Origin: Selaginella moellendorffii
Taxonomy: Eukaryota > Streptophyta > Lycopodiopsida > Selaginellales > Selaginellaceae
Direction of reading: 5' to 3'
Assembly (NCBI RefSeq): GCF_000143415.4
Contig: NW_003314386.1
Span: 98,629-162,628, forward strand
Length of the DNA: 64,000 nucleotides
Shown: positions 1 through 11,850 of the stretch, in pieces
How positions within the stretch are numbered: the stretch's first letter is position 1
Layout: each line of letters opens with the position of its first letter
The notes under the pieces: generated by a model
The model's input: only the letters and a program-made list of their open reading frames with translations
Database searches by the model: none
What the model was told of the DNA's origin: nothing
Made by a program: the position numbers and the translations under genes

Positions 1-936
1 TTCCAGGAATTCCCTCCACCATCCAGTGGAAGAATTCCCAGAAACTCCGGGAATTCCCTCCACCATCCAGTGGAAGAATTCCCAGAAACTCCGGGAATTC
101 CCTCCACAATCCAGTGGAAGAATTCCCAGAAACTCCGGGAATTCCCTCCACCATGCAGTGGAAGGAATTCCTCAGCTCCAGGATTTCCCTCCACCATCCA
201 GTGGAAGGATTTTCTGGAAACTGCAGGATTTCCATCCACCATCCAGTGGAAGGAAATTCCTGATCTCCAGGATTTCCCTCCACCACGCTGTGGAAGAATT
301 CCCAGAAACTTCGGGAATTCCCTCCACCACACATTGGAAGAATTCCCAGAAACTCAGGAATTCCCTCCACCATCCAGTGGACGGATTTCCTGGAAACTCC
401 AGGACTTCCCTCCACCACACTGTGGAAGAATTCCCAGAAACTCAGGAATTCCCTCCACCATCCAGTGGACGGATTTCCTGGAAACTCCAGGACTTCCCTC
501 CACCATGCAGTGGAAGGAATTCCTGAATTCCAGGAATTCCCTCCACCATCCAGTGGAAGAATTCCCAGAAACTCCGGGAATTCAATCCACCATCCAATGG
601 AAGAATTCCTGGAAACTCCAGGACTTCCCTCCACCACGCTGTGGAAGAATTCCCAGAAACTCCGGGAATTCCCTCCACCACGCATTGGAAGAATTCCCAG
701 AAACTCAGGAATTCCCTCCACCATCCAGTGGAAGGAATTTCCTCCACCATCCAGTGGAAGAATTCCCAGAAACTCCGGGAATTCAATCCACCATCCAGTG
801 GAAGAATTCCTGGAAACTCCAGGACTTCCCTCCACCACGCTATGGAAGAATTCCTAGAAACTTCGGGAATTCCCTCCACCACGCATTGGAAGAATTCCCA
901 GAAACTCAGGAATTCCCTCCACCATCCAGTGGAAGG
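1..936. repeat. 44-bp minisatellite, about 21 units
   Basis: Direct tandem repetition with a 44-bp period: GAATTCCCTCCACC recurs at 7, 51 and 95 and onward to about 936. Each unit holds two EcoRI-type GAATTC words and a short dyad (CCAC...GTGG). Units vary by substitutions and small indels (for example AACTCCGG against AACTCAGG), so the array is old enough to have diverged. Because 44 is not a multiple of 3, all frames cycle through the unit and stay largely open, which creates long spurious ORFs. The array sits exactly behind the last recognisable coding sequence of the minus-strand retrotransposon, so it is probably part of that element's 3' region. It continues past the left edge of the window. 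Confidence 0.95.
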
Positions 937-3198
937 AATGGTGTGGTGGTCACACCAGTTCCGACTCACTTCTTCCTTCATCTCTGCTATCGCGGAATTT
1001 ACCTCGGATTTCATTTCCGCAACAGCCGCATTGAGCGGGCCGAAAAATCTTCTGTCGAAGACTTCCTGATTCACCAGAAGCACCTGATCTGCCTGGAGAG
1101 CTTTGGCCACTTCCTCCGGTGAAAACTGTACTGCTTTTCCACCTTGCTGCTGCTCCATACCTCGGATGGCGTTCATGAACATTGTTGCCGGAGACGATGG
1201 GCGCGGTTCTTCATTCCTGTGCTGCTTTGGCTTGTCCTTGTCAAATTCCCTGCGCTCCGGGCATGGTCGCTTCTGCCCCTGCTCGTACCTCCTCATGAGT
1301 GATGTTGTGACGCCCTTGCACTCCGTTCTTGCCTCTGCCTCTTGACCGTTCTTGGCGCTTATATCCCTCAGCCGATCCGAATATTCCTCAACCGTTTCCG
1401 GATCCACTCGGGTTTCGGCTCTGTGTTCCTGAGGCTTCTCGGATTCCTTCTCCTTGATTGGTCAGCTCAACGTCTCTCCTGCTGCCTGTTCCGTCTCACT
1501 GGAGCTTGCATAACTTACCAGTGGCTTTTTCTGCACCTCCTCTGCGTTTGGATCTCCTCGCTCCTCCTGCGATTTCTTCCCTAGCTCCTCTCGAGAGTCT
1601 GACAGCTGAATTGGCTCCGCAGGTTCGGCCTCCTTGTCCGGTTTCCAGCTTCGGGTTCGCACACCCGGAGTTCCTGCTCGCGCCTGTTTCCGCCTTGTTT
1701 TTGGTGTCTCCGGCTTCTTTCCTTTTGCTCTTCCTGTGAGTTTCAGCTTCTTCTTGGGCACCGGTGTATGTGCTGCTGCTGCTGTTACTGCTCGTTTTTG
1801 CCCCTTCAACTTTGGGGTCTCGTCCACCGATTCCTCGGGCTCATCCTCGGCTCCTTCTTCTGTCTCCTCTGTTTCTTCTTCGGCTGGGCAATCCATCCGA
1901 ATCACCCGATCGAGCTGTGGTCTCCGGCTTGTTTCTGCGCCCATCCATGCCAATGCTTCGTAGAATGGTACCACACAGGTTTGCACCTGATCTGCTCCTC
2001 CTGCAATCGCCTCTACAGTAGTTTCTGTCTCCTTTTTCAGCCTCTGAAAAATGTAGGCCGCCACATCGATTGGGTCCCCGAACTGCAAAGCCTCGTACAT
2101 GAACGTTATCGTTTTGGACACTGACGAGTTCGATTTTCTGACGTCCAATGCCGCCACCATGAATTTGAACACTGGCTTCAGATGATCGGGGACGTTTGAT
2201 ATCTGGAGGCCGTCCTTCCGATTGTACTTTCCGAGATTCTGGATGAATCTCGGATTGATGTCCCGACCCTGTGCGCTTCCGATCATCGAGTCGCCGAATG
2301 GAAGCCCCAATGCCTCCCGAAGGTTTTCTGCTGTGATTTTGTACTGCCCAGAAGGCAGCTCAACGTACCCATTCTTCCACCTCCTGAGAAGACTGGCTCC
2401 GTGTGTCTCCTGATCATTGTTGATGGCTCGCTCTAGCCCTTCAAATCCCCTACTTCTTACCCAATCTCGGAAGCTCTGCTCGTGTCTCCCGGCCAGCCAG
2501 GTGAGTCTGGGGGCGTAGATCAGCGGCCTGAAGTTGTCCTCGCTCACACGCCTGAGTTCTGTGGCGGCTGCTGGCGTCCATTCTGAAATCCTCACCATTG
2601 TTGCAGCTGGGGTTAGAGTAATCCGCCCTGAGTATTGGGTTTTGTTCCCCGAGCTTGGTTCGGAGTTCAAGTCCGTGCCTCGAATGTTTTTAGACTTAGT
2701 TGTTTTTCCGTTCCGGAGCCGCGGTATATCCGGATCTTGTCGCCGCAGTATATTCGGATTCACTTTCCGCGGTATATTCGGATCTTGTCGCCGCTGTCTA
2801 TCAGGATTATCTTTCCGCGATTCGATTCCGATGGCCTCAATTTTCCGAGTCTGCGGATTTGGTCTTCTAGTTTCTTGCTCGTCATCCTTTTCTATTGTAA
2901 AATATTTCTGCAGTTTGTTGAAGTTCACAGTTTCGAGTTCTTGACCATCTAATGTCGCCAGTTTGGCTGTTCCTGCCGCTGTGAATTCTTTAATCACAAA
3001 TGGTCCCTGCCATGAGGTCTTCATTTTATTTCCGAGTTCTTCAACTTTTCCCCTGTACCAGAGGACTAAGTTGCCTTCTCGGATTTCATACTTCTTTTTC
3101 CGAACTTTTCGGTCATGCCGAGCTTTACGACGAGCTTGAATAGCTTCTATTGTCCATACTGCTCGAAGTCTTTCTTCACATAACTTGTCAAGTAGCAA
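442..3198 (-). pseudogene. Retrotransposon integrase C-terminus fused to an extra 3' ORF
   Basis: The reading frame opens right behind the integrase frameshift. The first ~95 residues are a normal gypsy integrase tail (basic RKARHDRKVRKKKY, then GNLVLWYRGK and SWQGPFVIKEF). The rest, from about residue 200, is not integrase: a block with SFRDWVRSRGFEGLERA and ALGLPFGDSM that resembles the plant-specific putative transposon domain found as an accessory ORF in some plant gypsy elements (family assignment is inference), then a Lys/Arg/Ser-rich tail. A TGA at 1462-1464 interrupts the frame, yet the same frame continues cleanly (VDPETVEEYSDRLRDIS... to EMKSEVNSAIAEMKEEV) before entering the minisatellite at about 936. 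The continuation across TGA suggests one long ancestral ORF with a nonsense change. Confidence 0.7.
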
Positions 3199-6100
3199 GC
3201 CTCTTTTTCACTCCTTCTTGGTTGATACCGAGTTCAACTGCTGTCCTGAGAGTTGGAACGACATATTCGAGTGGTGTCAGGGCTTCTAGCCCGAATGCTA
3301 GCCGAAATGGCATCGTGTTGGTAGAGATTTTGTAGGCCGTTCTGTACGCCCATAATGCGTCGTGAATTCTCTCATCCCAGTCTCTCAAGTGCGTAGCTGA
3401 GATCTTTTTTAGGATATTTTTCAACGTCTTGTTGGTTGATTCGGCCTGACCATTTCCTTGTGGATAATACGGTGTAGACGCCTTGTGCTTGATCATGAAT
3501 TCCTGGGTTAGGATCTCCAGTGTTCTTTTGAGGAAATGAGTTCCTCTGTCGGTGACTATTTCTCTAGGAAGGCCATATCGGACAATAATGTATTCGTAAA
3601 TAAATTTCGCTGTATTCCGAGCTGTAGCTTCTTTCAATGGCAATGCTTCGGCCCATTTTGTCATGTAATCTGTAGCAATCAGTACGTACTTGTTTCTCTT
3701 AGAACTCGTCGTCAGTGGACCGACAAAGTCAAGTCCCCACCTTTGAAAAGGTTCCATTGCTGTTGTCGGATGTAGTTCCTGGAGAATTTTCTTCGGAGGT
3801 GGTTTAGTCCGTTGGCAGACATCACATTCTCTGCAATGCTTCTCCGCGTCTGCCCACAGGTTCGGCCACCATAGGCCTGCTTGTAGTACTTTTCTTGCTG
3901 TGATCTCACTGCCGAAATGTCCTCCGGATTTGCCTTCGTGAGCTTCGGATAGCAATTCCAATGTTTCGTCTTGCTCGACACATCGTCTTAGAACATTATC
4001 GATTCCAAGCTTGTATAATCTTCCTCCCACAACTGAATAAGGCCTTGTCCTCAAGGCAAATTGTCGTTTTTGGTCAGCTGTTGTGTAGTTGTCGGGTATG
4101 CTACCCGTCGTGAGGTAGTGTTGGATGTCCTGAAGCCAAGTCGGATTGTACGCCCGAATTGCTTTGACAGTTAATAGGTGAGCATCTGGGAAGTCATCGT
4201 TGGAGTATTTCAAGTCTTCGCCTGTCGTGATTCGGCTGAGATGATCAGCTTGTTCGTGTTGTCTTCCTGGTTTGTGAATAATTTCGAAATTGTATTCCTG
4301 AAGCAAAAGGAACCATCTTGCAATGCGTCCTGTCAACACTGGCTTGTTGAGTAAATGTAACAAGGCCTTATGATCGACCATGATTTTGACTCTATTGGCC
4401 AGTAGATAGTGCCTAAATTTTTGCAGAGCGTAAACCATTCCAAGCGTTTCCTTTTCTGTGGTTGTATAGTTCATTTCGGCTGGGTTCAGCCGACGTCCGG
4501 CATAATATATCGGTCGGTCCTTCCCGTCGTCTTGAAGTTGGGAAAGTATGGCCCCGATTGCATAATCGGATGCGTCTACTTGGACAATGAATTCTCGTTT
4601 CCAATTCGGTTGAACAAGTATTGGTGCTTGCACCAAATGACTCTTGAGTGTTTGAAATGCTGTGTCGCACTCAGAAGTTCATTTAAATAGCTGTTGCTTC
4701 TTCAACAGGTCAGTTATCGGTTTACTGATCCGAGCGTAATCTCGGATGAACCGGCGGTGATATCCCATTTTTCCTAGAAATCTTCGGACTCCTGAGACTT
4801 CTGTCGGAGGTTCCATATTGAGAATGATCTCCTTTTTGGCTTTGTCTATTAGAATGTCGTGTTCACAGACGACATGTCTGAGTAGAACTCCCGATTTTAC
4901 GAAAAAGGTGCACTTCTCCGGATTTAGAGCGATGTTGTTGTCCCTGCACTTGTTGAAGCATTTTTGAAGGCATTCCAAGTGTCTTGCTTTGTTGCTGAAG
5001 ACGCTGAAATCGTCCATAAAAACTCGCATAAAGTCTGTAAGGTATTCCTGAAAAGTCTCGGTTATAATTCTTTGGAATGTGAATGGAGCATTCGTAAGGC
5101 CGAATGGCATGCGCAAATATGCGTAAGCTCCCCACGGGCTGATGAAAGCTGTTTTATGTTGATCTTCTTCTGCGATGTGCACTTGGTTATAACCACTAAA
5201 TCCGTCCAGAAATGAGTACATTTCATGTCCGGCAACTGAATCCAGTATCTCGTCTGTGAATGGAATTGGAAATGTGTCGATGGTGGTGCTCTCGTTCAAC
5301 TTCTTGTAATTGACACATATTCGTAGCTTGCCATTTTTCTTGGGCACGATTACTAGTGGTGATAGCCATCTAGCATTCTGTATCGGCCTGATGAATTGAG
5401 CCTCGAGGAGTTTGTCGAGTTCGGCTTTCACCCTTTCCTGGAAGTTCGGGTTCATTCGGTATGCTCTCTGTTTCTTTGGTGTTGCTCCTGGAATGAGTTG
5501 AATGCGATGAGTATACAACTCTGGGGGTATTCCTCGTAAATCTTTGTATGACCATGCGAAAATATCTTGGTTTCGTCGCAAAAGGTCGATAGCTTGTTGT
5601 TTGAAGTCGGAATCGAGTTCCTGAGCCATGAGAACATTTCGGGGCTGTTCGCTTGTCCCTATGTTCACTGTATCCAGATCTTCATTGACTTTGATTTTGT
5701 TTTGAAGCGTCTCTCCTTGTTTCACCAATGCTGGAGTTTTGTCAAGCTCTATTTTATGTTCTCGTGATTGTATTTGTTCGGGTTTGATATCCGGAATTTC
5801 ACGTTGGCCGATCTTCGGCTGTGTTTTGGCGAATGCTTCGGATTGTGTTTTCGTATTTTGCGGCAGGATTCGTCTAAGGTCGACCTGCGTGATTGGTTGT
5901 AGTTCAGGATATGCCTGGAGTAGTTGGAGTTCTTCCATATCGTCCAATCCTTCGTGCCAGTCATATGGTTCTACATGTATCGGCTTGTTTGACTGAAGAA
6001 TTCGTTTAGTACGTGTTGTCGATAACTGCGGTGCATCTGGATGCTGGCCTAGAGTTATCTTGTTACTTCCCCAAAAATGTAGAATGTCTGCACTGCGGAG

Positions 6101-8719
6101 CCATGTTCGGCCCAGTAGAACATCGTATCCACCTTCGGCATCGGTCATCTTGAGGATGATGAAGTTGAGTCTGTACTTGTTTGCTTTGACTTGTATAGGT
6201 ACATTTTGAATGATCCCGAATGGTCGGATTTGTCGCTGGTCAGCCATGATGACGTTAAATGGGGCTGGCTCGCATTGTCCCGTGCCTAGAGATTTGAAAG
6301 TGTTGTATTCCATGATATTTACTCCTGAGCCACCGTCGAGTATAGCTTCCACGGGTTTGTTTTTGCCGACAATAATATTGATGCATGGTGAATCTCCGTC
6401 ATAGTCTCCAGGTTGTACCTCGGCTTGGAGTGCTTCGACTGTTGGCCGATCTTTCCGAGCGTTCGGCTGAGTCTGAGTAGCATTTAAGATTTGTTTGGTC
6501 AAGTATGGTGCAAGCTGAAGTATTTGTTGAAGTGTCAACGTAACTCCTTGCTGCAAAATCTGATTCACTATTTCAGTGTGTTCATCTTGTGTGAAAGGCT
6601 CGTAGCCTTGCGGTAATTCCTGGTCATTGATGTTGTTGATTTCGGGAGCCATGTTCCTGAGCTCCTCGGTAATCTCCTGAGTTTTTCGTTTCGCTTTCTT
6701 CCACTCCGAAGAGGAAATTTCCTCTACCTCCGGGTCGTTGTTATCTTCTGGCTCCGGTTCGGGTTGCCGAGCTCGCGCTCGGGTTATTGCCCGGGCTGTT
6801 GGCTGTTGTTCGTAATTCTCCTTTGTTCCGGTTTCTTGTGGTTCGGTGATTTCCACTGACCGACTTGTTGGTTGTTGAGGTCTATTTGGTGGACCTTGTG
6901 CTTGTTCTCGACCTTGATATTGTATCCTTTGTCCTAGAGGCTGTGGACGATTTGAATTCGCATTTCTCATATCTTGGTAGTTTTGCGGCTGTGGTTGTTG
7001 CATTCTCTCGTATTGAAGGTAAGTCGGAGCCTGGTCGTACGGTTGGCCTTGGTAACCTCGGTTAGTGTATTGCTGGCTGGATTGGCCATAAGGGCCATAT
7101 GGTCGACGATAGTCATCTCTCCTCCGGTCATTTCGAGGTGGTCCTCGGTAGTTCCATGTGTTCCTCTCGTTTGGATACTGGGGCCGATCGTTCAGATGTG
7201 GGGGCCGATTGTTCAGATACGGAGGCTGATTGTCTCTTCGATTGAAATTGGATACTTGCTGCACCTCAGTGTACATTCTCTGTCGGCAAATCTGAGCTGT
7301 GTGTCCTTCTCGGTCACATATTTGACATCGTGGTACCTGGAATTTGCATTCGCTGGATGCGTGCCCTTCATTTTTGCATTTGGCACAAAATACTCCGGGT
7401 TTGAGTTCCGAATACTTCGTTTTGGTTTCCTTGTTTTTGCCTTTGAGCAATTTCTTGAGTATATTTGGGATAGAGTCGTCATTTGAGTCGTGACTCTTGT
7501 CTCTTTTTCTTTCCATATCTTCGTCTTCATCATTGTTGTTCATTTCGGAGAGATTTGGGTTGAATGCCTTCATCTGCCTATCAACGGCTATGGCAAACTC
7601 GCACATTTCTTGAACTCCAAACTTTGAAGTGGTTGTCTCATCATCAAGTGCCATTGCCGGTATGAGTGATGCAAAGTATTGTCGGTACCTTTTGAGCATT
7701 CCCCGAAAGTACCAGTTTCTTCGTCCTCTATCGGTTAAGAGTTCCGTGCATTTGGCTGCATGGTCGTTGAATCTTCGTGTGTATTCTTGGATGTCTTCAT
7801 CTGGATCCTGTCTGATGTTTTTGAGGATCTCGAGGTGTTCTTCGGGTGTTCTCTGTGACTGATATCGAAGCTTGAAAGCTTTTATAATATCATCGTATTG
7901 CTTGTCTTTGTCTAAGGTGTAATACCAGTCGAGTGCTCTGTCTTTCAGTGTGTACTGAAAAAGTGTTTCTCGATAGGCTTCTTGGCCATTGATGGTAATG
8001 GCTTTGTTGTATTGTTGGAGGTGTCGATCTGGATCTTCACCTTTGGCACCTTGAAAAATCGGGTAAGAGACCGTTCGCCCATAGGCTGTTGAAGGGATGG
8101 CTTGCATCTTGATGGACTGCGGTAAGTCAAACGTGAGCTCGACGTAAGCCCCGTTGGTTTTACGCTCTCCCTGGCTAAATTGTTTTTCAACTTCGGAATT
8201 GTTTTCCGGTTGTTGTTTTTGTGGATCTTCGGACTCAATGTCCTGCCTTGTATGTGTAATAGGTGTTGTCTGTGTTGATGTTCCAGCAGACTCTGCTGTT
8301 GATGCTTCCTGGGCTTCGGGTTGCGGGTGGTCAGACTCGTCTTCCGACTTGTGTTCTTCTTTTGCTTTGAATATTGTTGTATGTGTCAAGATTGGTGTCT
8401 CTTGAACAGTAGTCAGTTTTGTGAGTGGGCTGCTGATAAAGGGAAATTGATATCCTCTTGAGGATGATGCTTCGAATGGATTTAGTCCAGGAAACTCTGG
8501 ACTCGGTGTCCGTCTATCGGGACTAAATTCTCGGATCTTGGGTATCGTATTTGAAGTCTGAGTCTGGCTGTCTTGTTGTCCGATCTTAGTGAATATTCGT
8601 TCGAGAATGTTTTCGCGTTGCTGTTGGAGTTGTGATTTTCTGGCAGATCTATCTTCTGCTCTTTTGTCTCTCTCTGCTGCTTTAATCGGGTCACCTTTGG
8701 CGAATGGTATTGAACTCAT
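3188..8719 (-). pseudogene. gag-pol polyprotein of the gypsy element, one in-frame stop
   Basis: The retrotransposon Gag domain is at about residues 200-370. Two CCHC zinc knuckles follow (CAKCKNEGHASSEC and CQICDREGHTAQIC, residues ~443-481). The retropepsin has ILDGGSG as its active-site loop near residue 790, a DGG variant of DSG/DTG. Reverse transcriptase has LDGFSGYNQV and the catalytic FMDD near residue 1235. RNase H begins with FIVQVDASDYAIGAIL. Integrase has an HHCC finger (CRECDVCQR) and a D,D,E core seen in LDFVGP, TDRGTHF and GQAEST. The 1346-residue front part ends at TGA 4679-4681, but the same frame resumes at once with TSECDTAFQTLK; family members have Trp here, so this is a TGG-to-TGA nonsense change between RT and RNase H. 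The 3' end loses frame at about 3190. The start ATG at 8719 overlaps the upstream ORF by 29 bp. Confidence 0.85.
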
Positions 8720-9605
8720 TCGGCTGCATGCTTCGGTTTCGGGTTGCTAAATCAAAGGTATTGTATCTGTATCGTTGATTGGTGTAGATCAGTACAAGTT
8801 TGTGGGGATCTACCACCATAATCACATCGTAAAGAGCTTTCTCAAGCTGTTCGAATGGCAAATTTGGAGGTACTAACCAGCTCAGATCGTTTTCTGGTGT
8901 ACAGACCAATCCTATCCTCTTGACAACATTGATTCGTTTTAGTCGAGAATAGAGATCTTGTGGTCTTGGTATAGGGGGACGTTGTGATGGTATAGGACGA
9001 ACAATGATCGTCTGAGTGTCCCAATCAATGTTGATATTCGCTAAAGGAGAGCTAATGACCTCCTGAGTAATCAAAAGTCAGAGAGGGCTGCCGATATCTT
9101 GATATTCAATTGCGCATCTCGTGCGCTTCGGAAGTGGTTCCCGAGGGTCCTTCCATGCATTCAATCCTCGGTTCCACCTCAGGTTTGTTCCTGTAATTCT
9201 ATGAGTTTTGGAGTCAATCCAACGGGCTGAGGCCCATACTCTTGTGTTAATGCTGTGTGGTAGCAGTCTTTGCTCTGAGCCTCCTCGGGCGGCAACAAAC
9301 GTCGGATTTCGCTCTTTGCTGAAGAAAACCCAGAAAAAGCACAAGTATGAAGGTGGTAAATGCCCGTATACGTATATCACCGGGTCATAAAAGTACCACC
9401 AAGCTTTCTGAGCCAAGATTGTGAATTCTCTGTCTAAGTAGATGTTTTCAATCCAGCCGAGCTCAACTAGCAATCGGCAAGTGTAAAGGCTTGTTTTGTC
9501 TTGGCTTCCTATGTATTCTTGTGTATGGATCACTAATCCTTGTTCCACGACGGTCACTCCTCTGCTGGGAAGAGTATCAACTACAAATGAACAAATAATA
9601 GACAT
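8691..9605 (-). pseudogene. Extra ORF upstream of gag in the gypsy element
   Basis: Two open stretches (9605-9078, 175 codons; 9074-8691, 127 codons) lie in the same frame and are separated only by a TGA at 9078-9080, so they are read as one ancestral ORF of about 305 residues. It overlaps the gag start by 29 bp. The product has WWYFYDPVIYVYGHLPPSY and KAWWYFYD-type aromatic stretches followed by a moderately basic part, and a second half with WLVPPNLPFEQLEKALYDV. I recognise no standard domain. Position and strand tie it to the retrotransposon, as an accessory ORF between the 5' end and gag; function unknown. Confidence 0.55.
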
Positions 9606-9639
9606 TTGCTTACATGAACACCGACTTTGATCACATTTT

Positions 9640-11310
9640 TACACCTTTTTTGTCACCAACTTGAGCAACATCATCTTATCCCCAGCATGAGACTTATTGA
9701 CCACTACAGTCAGCTTCAGAATAACACTTCATCCAAAACCTTCTCGCATCCAAATCAATGCGTAACAAATCTTACTAAAAACCTTCACCTTCAATGACTT
9801 CAAAGCCCACAAGAGTGTTTTCTGATGGAAAACATTACAACATGTGTTTGGGAATTACGCAAGCAGCATGGTGTCATGGAACTAGCATATACAAACTCAT
9901 TCTTCAGAATATTCTTAAAAAATATTCTGGCATCCTATGGAAGCTTCTCCAACAAGACTCCCTGAACAGTCTCAATCCTCTCCAAAGCTTCCAAGCAGTC
10001 CTCGTACATCTCCAAAAGCTGCACGATACGAGCTTCAACATCTTAAAATGGATTAGTCTGCTGGAAGGTACTCTTTCAAAAAGTTGGCATCTCTAATTCC
10101 GGTGGCATGATTGGCTCAACTCCATAAACCAATTGATAAAGAGTGAAACCTTTTGTCAATTTGAATATGTGCGGAATGCAAAAAGAGCTGGGCTAAGCAT
10201 CCATGTCCAATCACCTTCCCTTGTTGAAGAATTTGATTCTATGTGCTGGCAACTCAAAGCCCATGCCTTTGCATCCCTCCAACGTCCTGGCCAACAATAA
10301 CCCGTAGTGAGAATTTTCCAAGCTGTGCCTGCTGTTGCAAAGTGTCATCCACAAATGCCATTGTGAAACAACTACAGTAGTCGTGTTCGATCCTCGTCTT
10401 CCACTACTCTTTTCAGGACACCATCTTTCCACCGGAAGAACAAGAGTCCATCTAGAAATGTGTAGTTCCTAGCCAACTTTGCTAAATGCTGCTTTAGCTC
10501 CACAACAGTTTCCCTTTCTGGAACATCGCTTGTGGTCAGAAATGTCACCACTCCTCCTGCAAGTTCCTCATCCAAACTAATGTGTTCCACCCTACTGAAA
10601 CCCTCTTCCTTAACCAGCTCCAGTATCACCACCTTTGTTACTTAGTTCCCCTGTTGAAGTCCCTTCTTTGACAAAGTTTTCACTGCCTCCAAATCTCCCC
10701 GCTCAACATGCTGGATCTGAAAAAGCTCAAATTTTGCCATTAATTCAAGGACTTTCTCATGTAATCGTACCAGATTCGGTTTAAGAATACGAAACAGACC
10801 TCGCACTTGTCATCAGTTAACCGAATCATTCTATGGCATTTTTCTAAAGTCAAAGACAACCACTGTGCCACCTCATGGCCCATCATGTTAATAGCAGTAC
10901 CACTATCCACTAAACAACCAGTCAGCCAATAACCATGCACTATGACATCTACCACAGGAGCTTGCTCATCTACATCCGATGCCACATCAACTACACTAAC
11001 CGCTAACTTCCTTGGTGTTAGTCATGTGTTTACCCCTGCCTGAACCTCCACCCGAAGCTTGGGATACATTGCTGACAGTTGTGGAATTGAAATATCTGCT
11101 TTGACTTTACGCAGATCCACAACCATGGAATATGGTTCAGCACCTTGACCAATTGCCATATCCTTCAAACTAATCTGCCTCTTAGAAGCTCTTTGTAACT
11201 CACTATGCAGAGTGAGGAGTGTGGCCTTTCCTCCACCCGTGGCTCTTCTTCCATTACCAAGGCATGACTTACAAATCTTTCTTTGGAAGACACTAAAAAA
11301 GTTAGTCAAA
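9640..11310 (-). mobile_element. Second Ty3/gypsy remnant, heavily degraded
   Basis: Fragments of a different gypsy element appear in collinear order on the minus strand. First comes a gag-side piece (11309-11022), then a retropepsin (10985-10740) with VDSGTAINMM as active-site loop. A pre-integrase stretch follows (10632-10380, LDGLLFFRWKDGVLKRV), then a broken HHCC zinc-finger region (FHNGICG...HFATAG at ~10340). The integrase C-terminal hallmark LYQLVYGVEPIMPPELEMP lies near 10090-10170 and its tail reaches ~9650. Most of RT and the catalytic integrase core are missing or unreadable; many stops and frame changes are present. It lies head-to-tail with the better-preserved element to its left, which may have inserted next to or into it. 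Confidence 0.7.
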
Positions 11311-11850
11311 CTAGAGCAAATTACCTTCTTGAGTGCGTGACTAGCAATTGGATGAGGCCAAGGCTTGCAGGAGAAAGATTAACTTACCGTCATGGAATAG
11401 GGGAGAGAATGATAGAATGAAGCTTCAAGAGTGGTTCAACCATAGCTTCATAGTTTTTATTACTATGCCTTCTTAGAGTTTACTAGATGCTATTTTTTTG
11501 CTGAAAGGAATTAGGTACTATTGTATATGTCATACTCATACCTATTCATGACCTTTTGGTCTGAATTTCATTTCTTGATCCATTAATTTATATTGTATTA
11601 ATAGTGAACAACTTCTTTCAGTGCAAGGGATGGCTACATGTGTAAATATGATGAGCACATAGAAGTTATGTAAAACTTTTGATTACTATTTTTTAGCCAT
11701 CAGCACAAAATGACTTATGCTCATTAAACTTATCTTTTAGCAATATTCAAAAATTAAGTGCCAAAAAAATCCTACTATGCATTTCTCTTGTGCTTGATTA
11801 GTAGAGCTTAGATATCATGCTTAAGCAAGAAATATAAACACTATGGAGCC
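11305..11850. repeat. Dispersed AT-rich repeat, copy 1
   Basis: This stretch matches 17247-17650 in several collinear blocks. Examples are an AACTAGAG...TTACCTT...GAGTG block at ~11311, a GAGTTTACTAGAT...CTGAAAG block at ~11476, and TTTCTCTTGTGCT...ATTAGTAGAGCT at ~11780. A central block of about 50 bp (about 11697-11747) matches the partner only as reverse complement. No protein coding is recognisable. It is probably a non-autonomous or decayed element, or a fragment of one; no terminal repeats or target duplications were identified. Confidence 0.65.

Larger units (their letters stand above)
1..9605 (-). mobile_element. Ty3/gypsy LTR retrotransposon, decayed internal region
   Basis: On the minus strand the order is: extra ORF (9605-8691), gag, protease, reverse transcriptase, RNase H, integrase (8719-3188), integrase C-terminus plus a second extra ORF (3198 to about 940), then a 44-bp minisatellite. 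The order protease-RT-RNaseH-integrase is diagnostic of Ty3/gypsy. The coding capacity is broken by in-frame TGA codons at 9078-9080, 4679-4681 and 1462-1464 and by a one-base-class frameshift near 3190-3200, so the copy is probably dead. No LTR was identified: the 3' LTR would lie left of the window, and the 5' side runs directly into a second gypsy remnant at about 9640, with no primer-binding site recognised. Limits are therefore approximate. Confidence 0.85.

Noticed and set aside
1-936. Heat-shock-element-like pattern in the minisatellite
   Set aside because: GAA and TTC blocks occur, but their spacing is three bases, not the two required between blocks.
1-936. CRISPR array
   Set aside because: Units are contiguous with no unique spacers, and the window is plainly eukaryotic.
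26-1122. Long plus- and minus-strand ORFs inside the left-end repeat (for example 70-1122 plus)
   Set aside because: They are products of the 44-bp minisatellite, whose period cycles all frames and lacks stops; composition is purely repetitive.
9606-9800. 5' LTR of the better-preserved gypsy element
   Set aside because: The sequence right of 9640 is integrase tail of a second element, and no TG...CA ended repeat or primer-binding site could be found.
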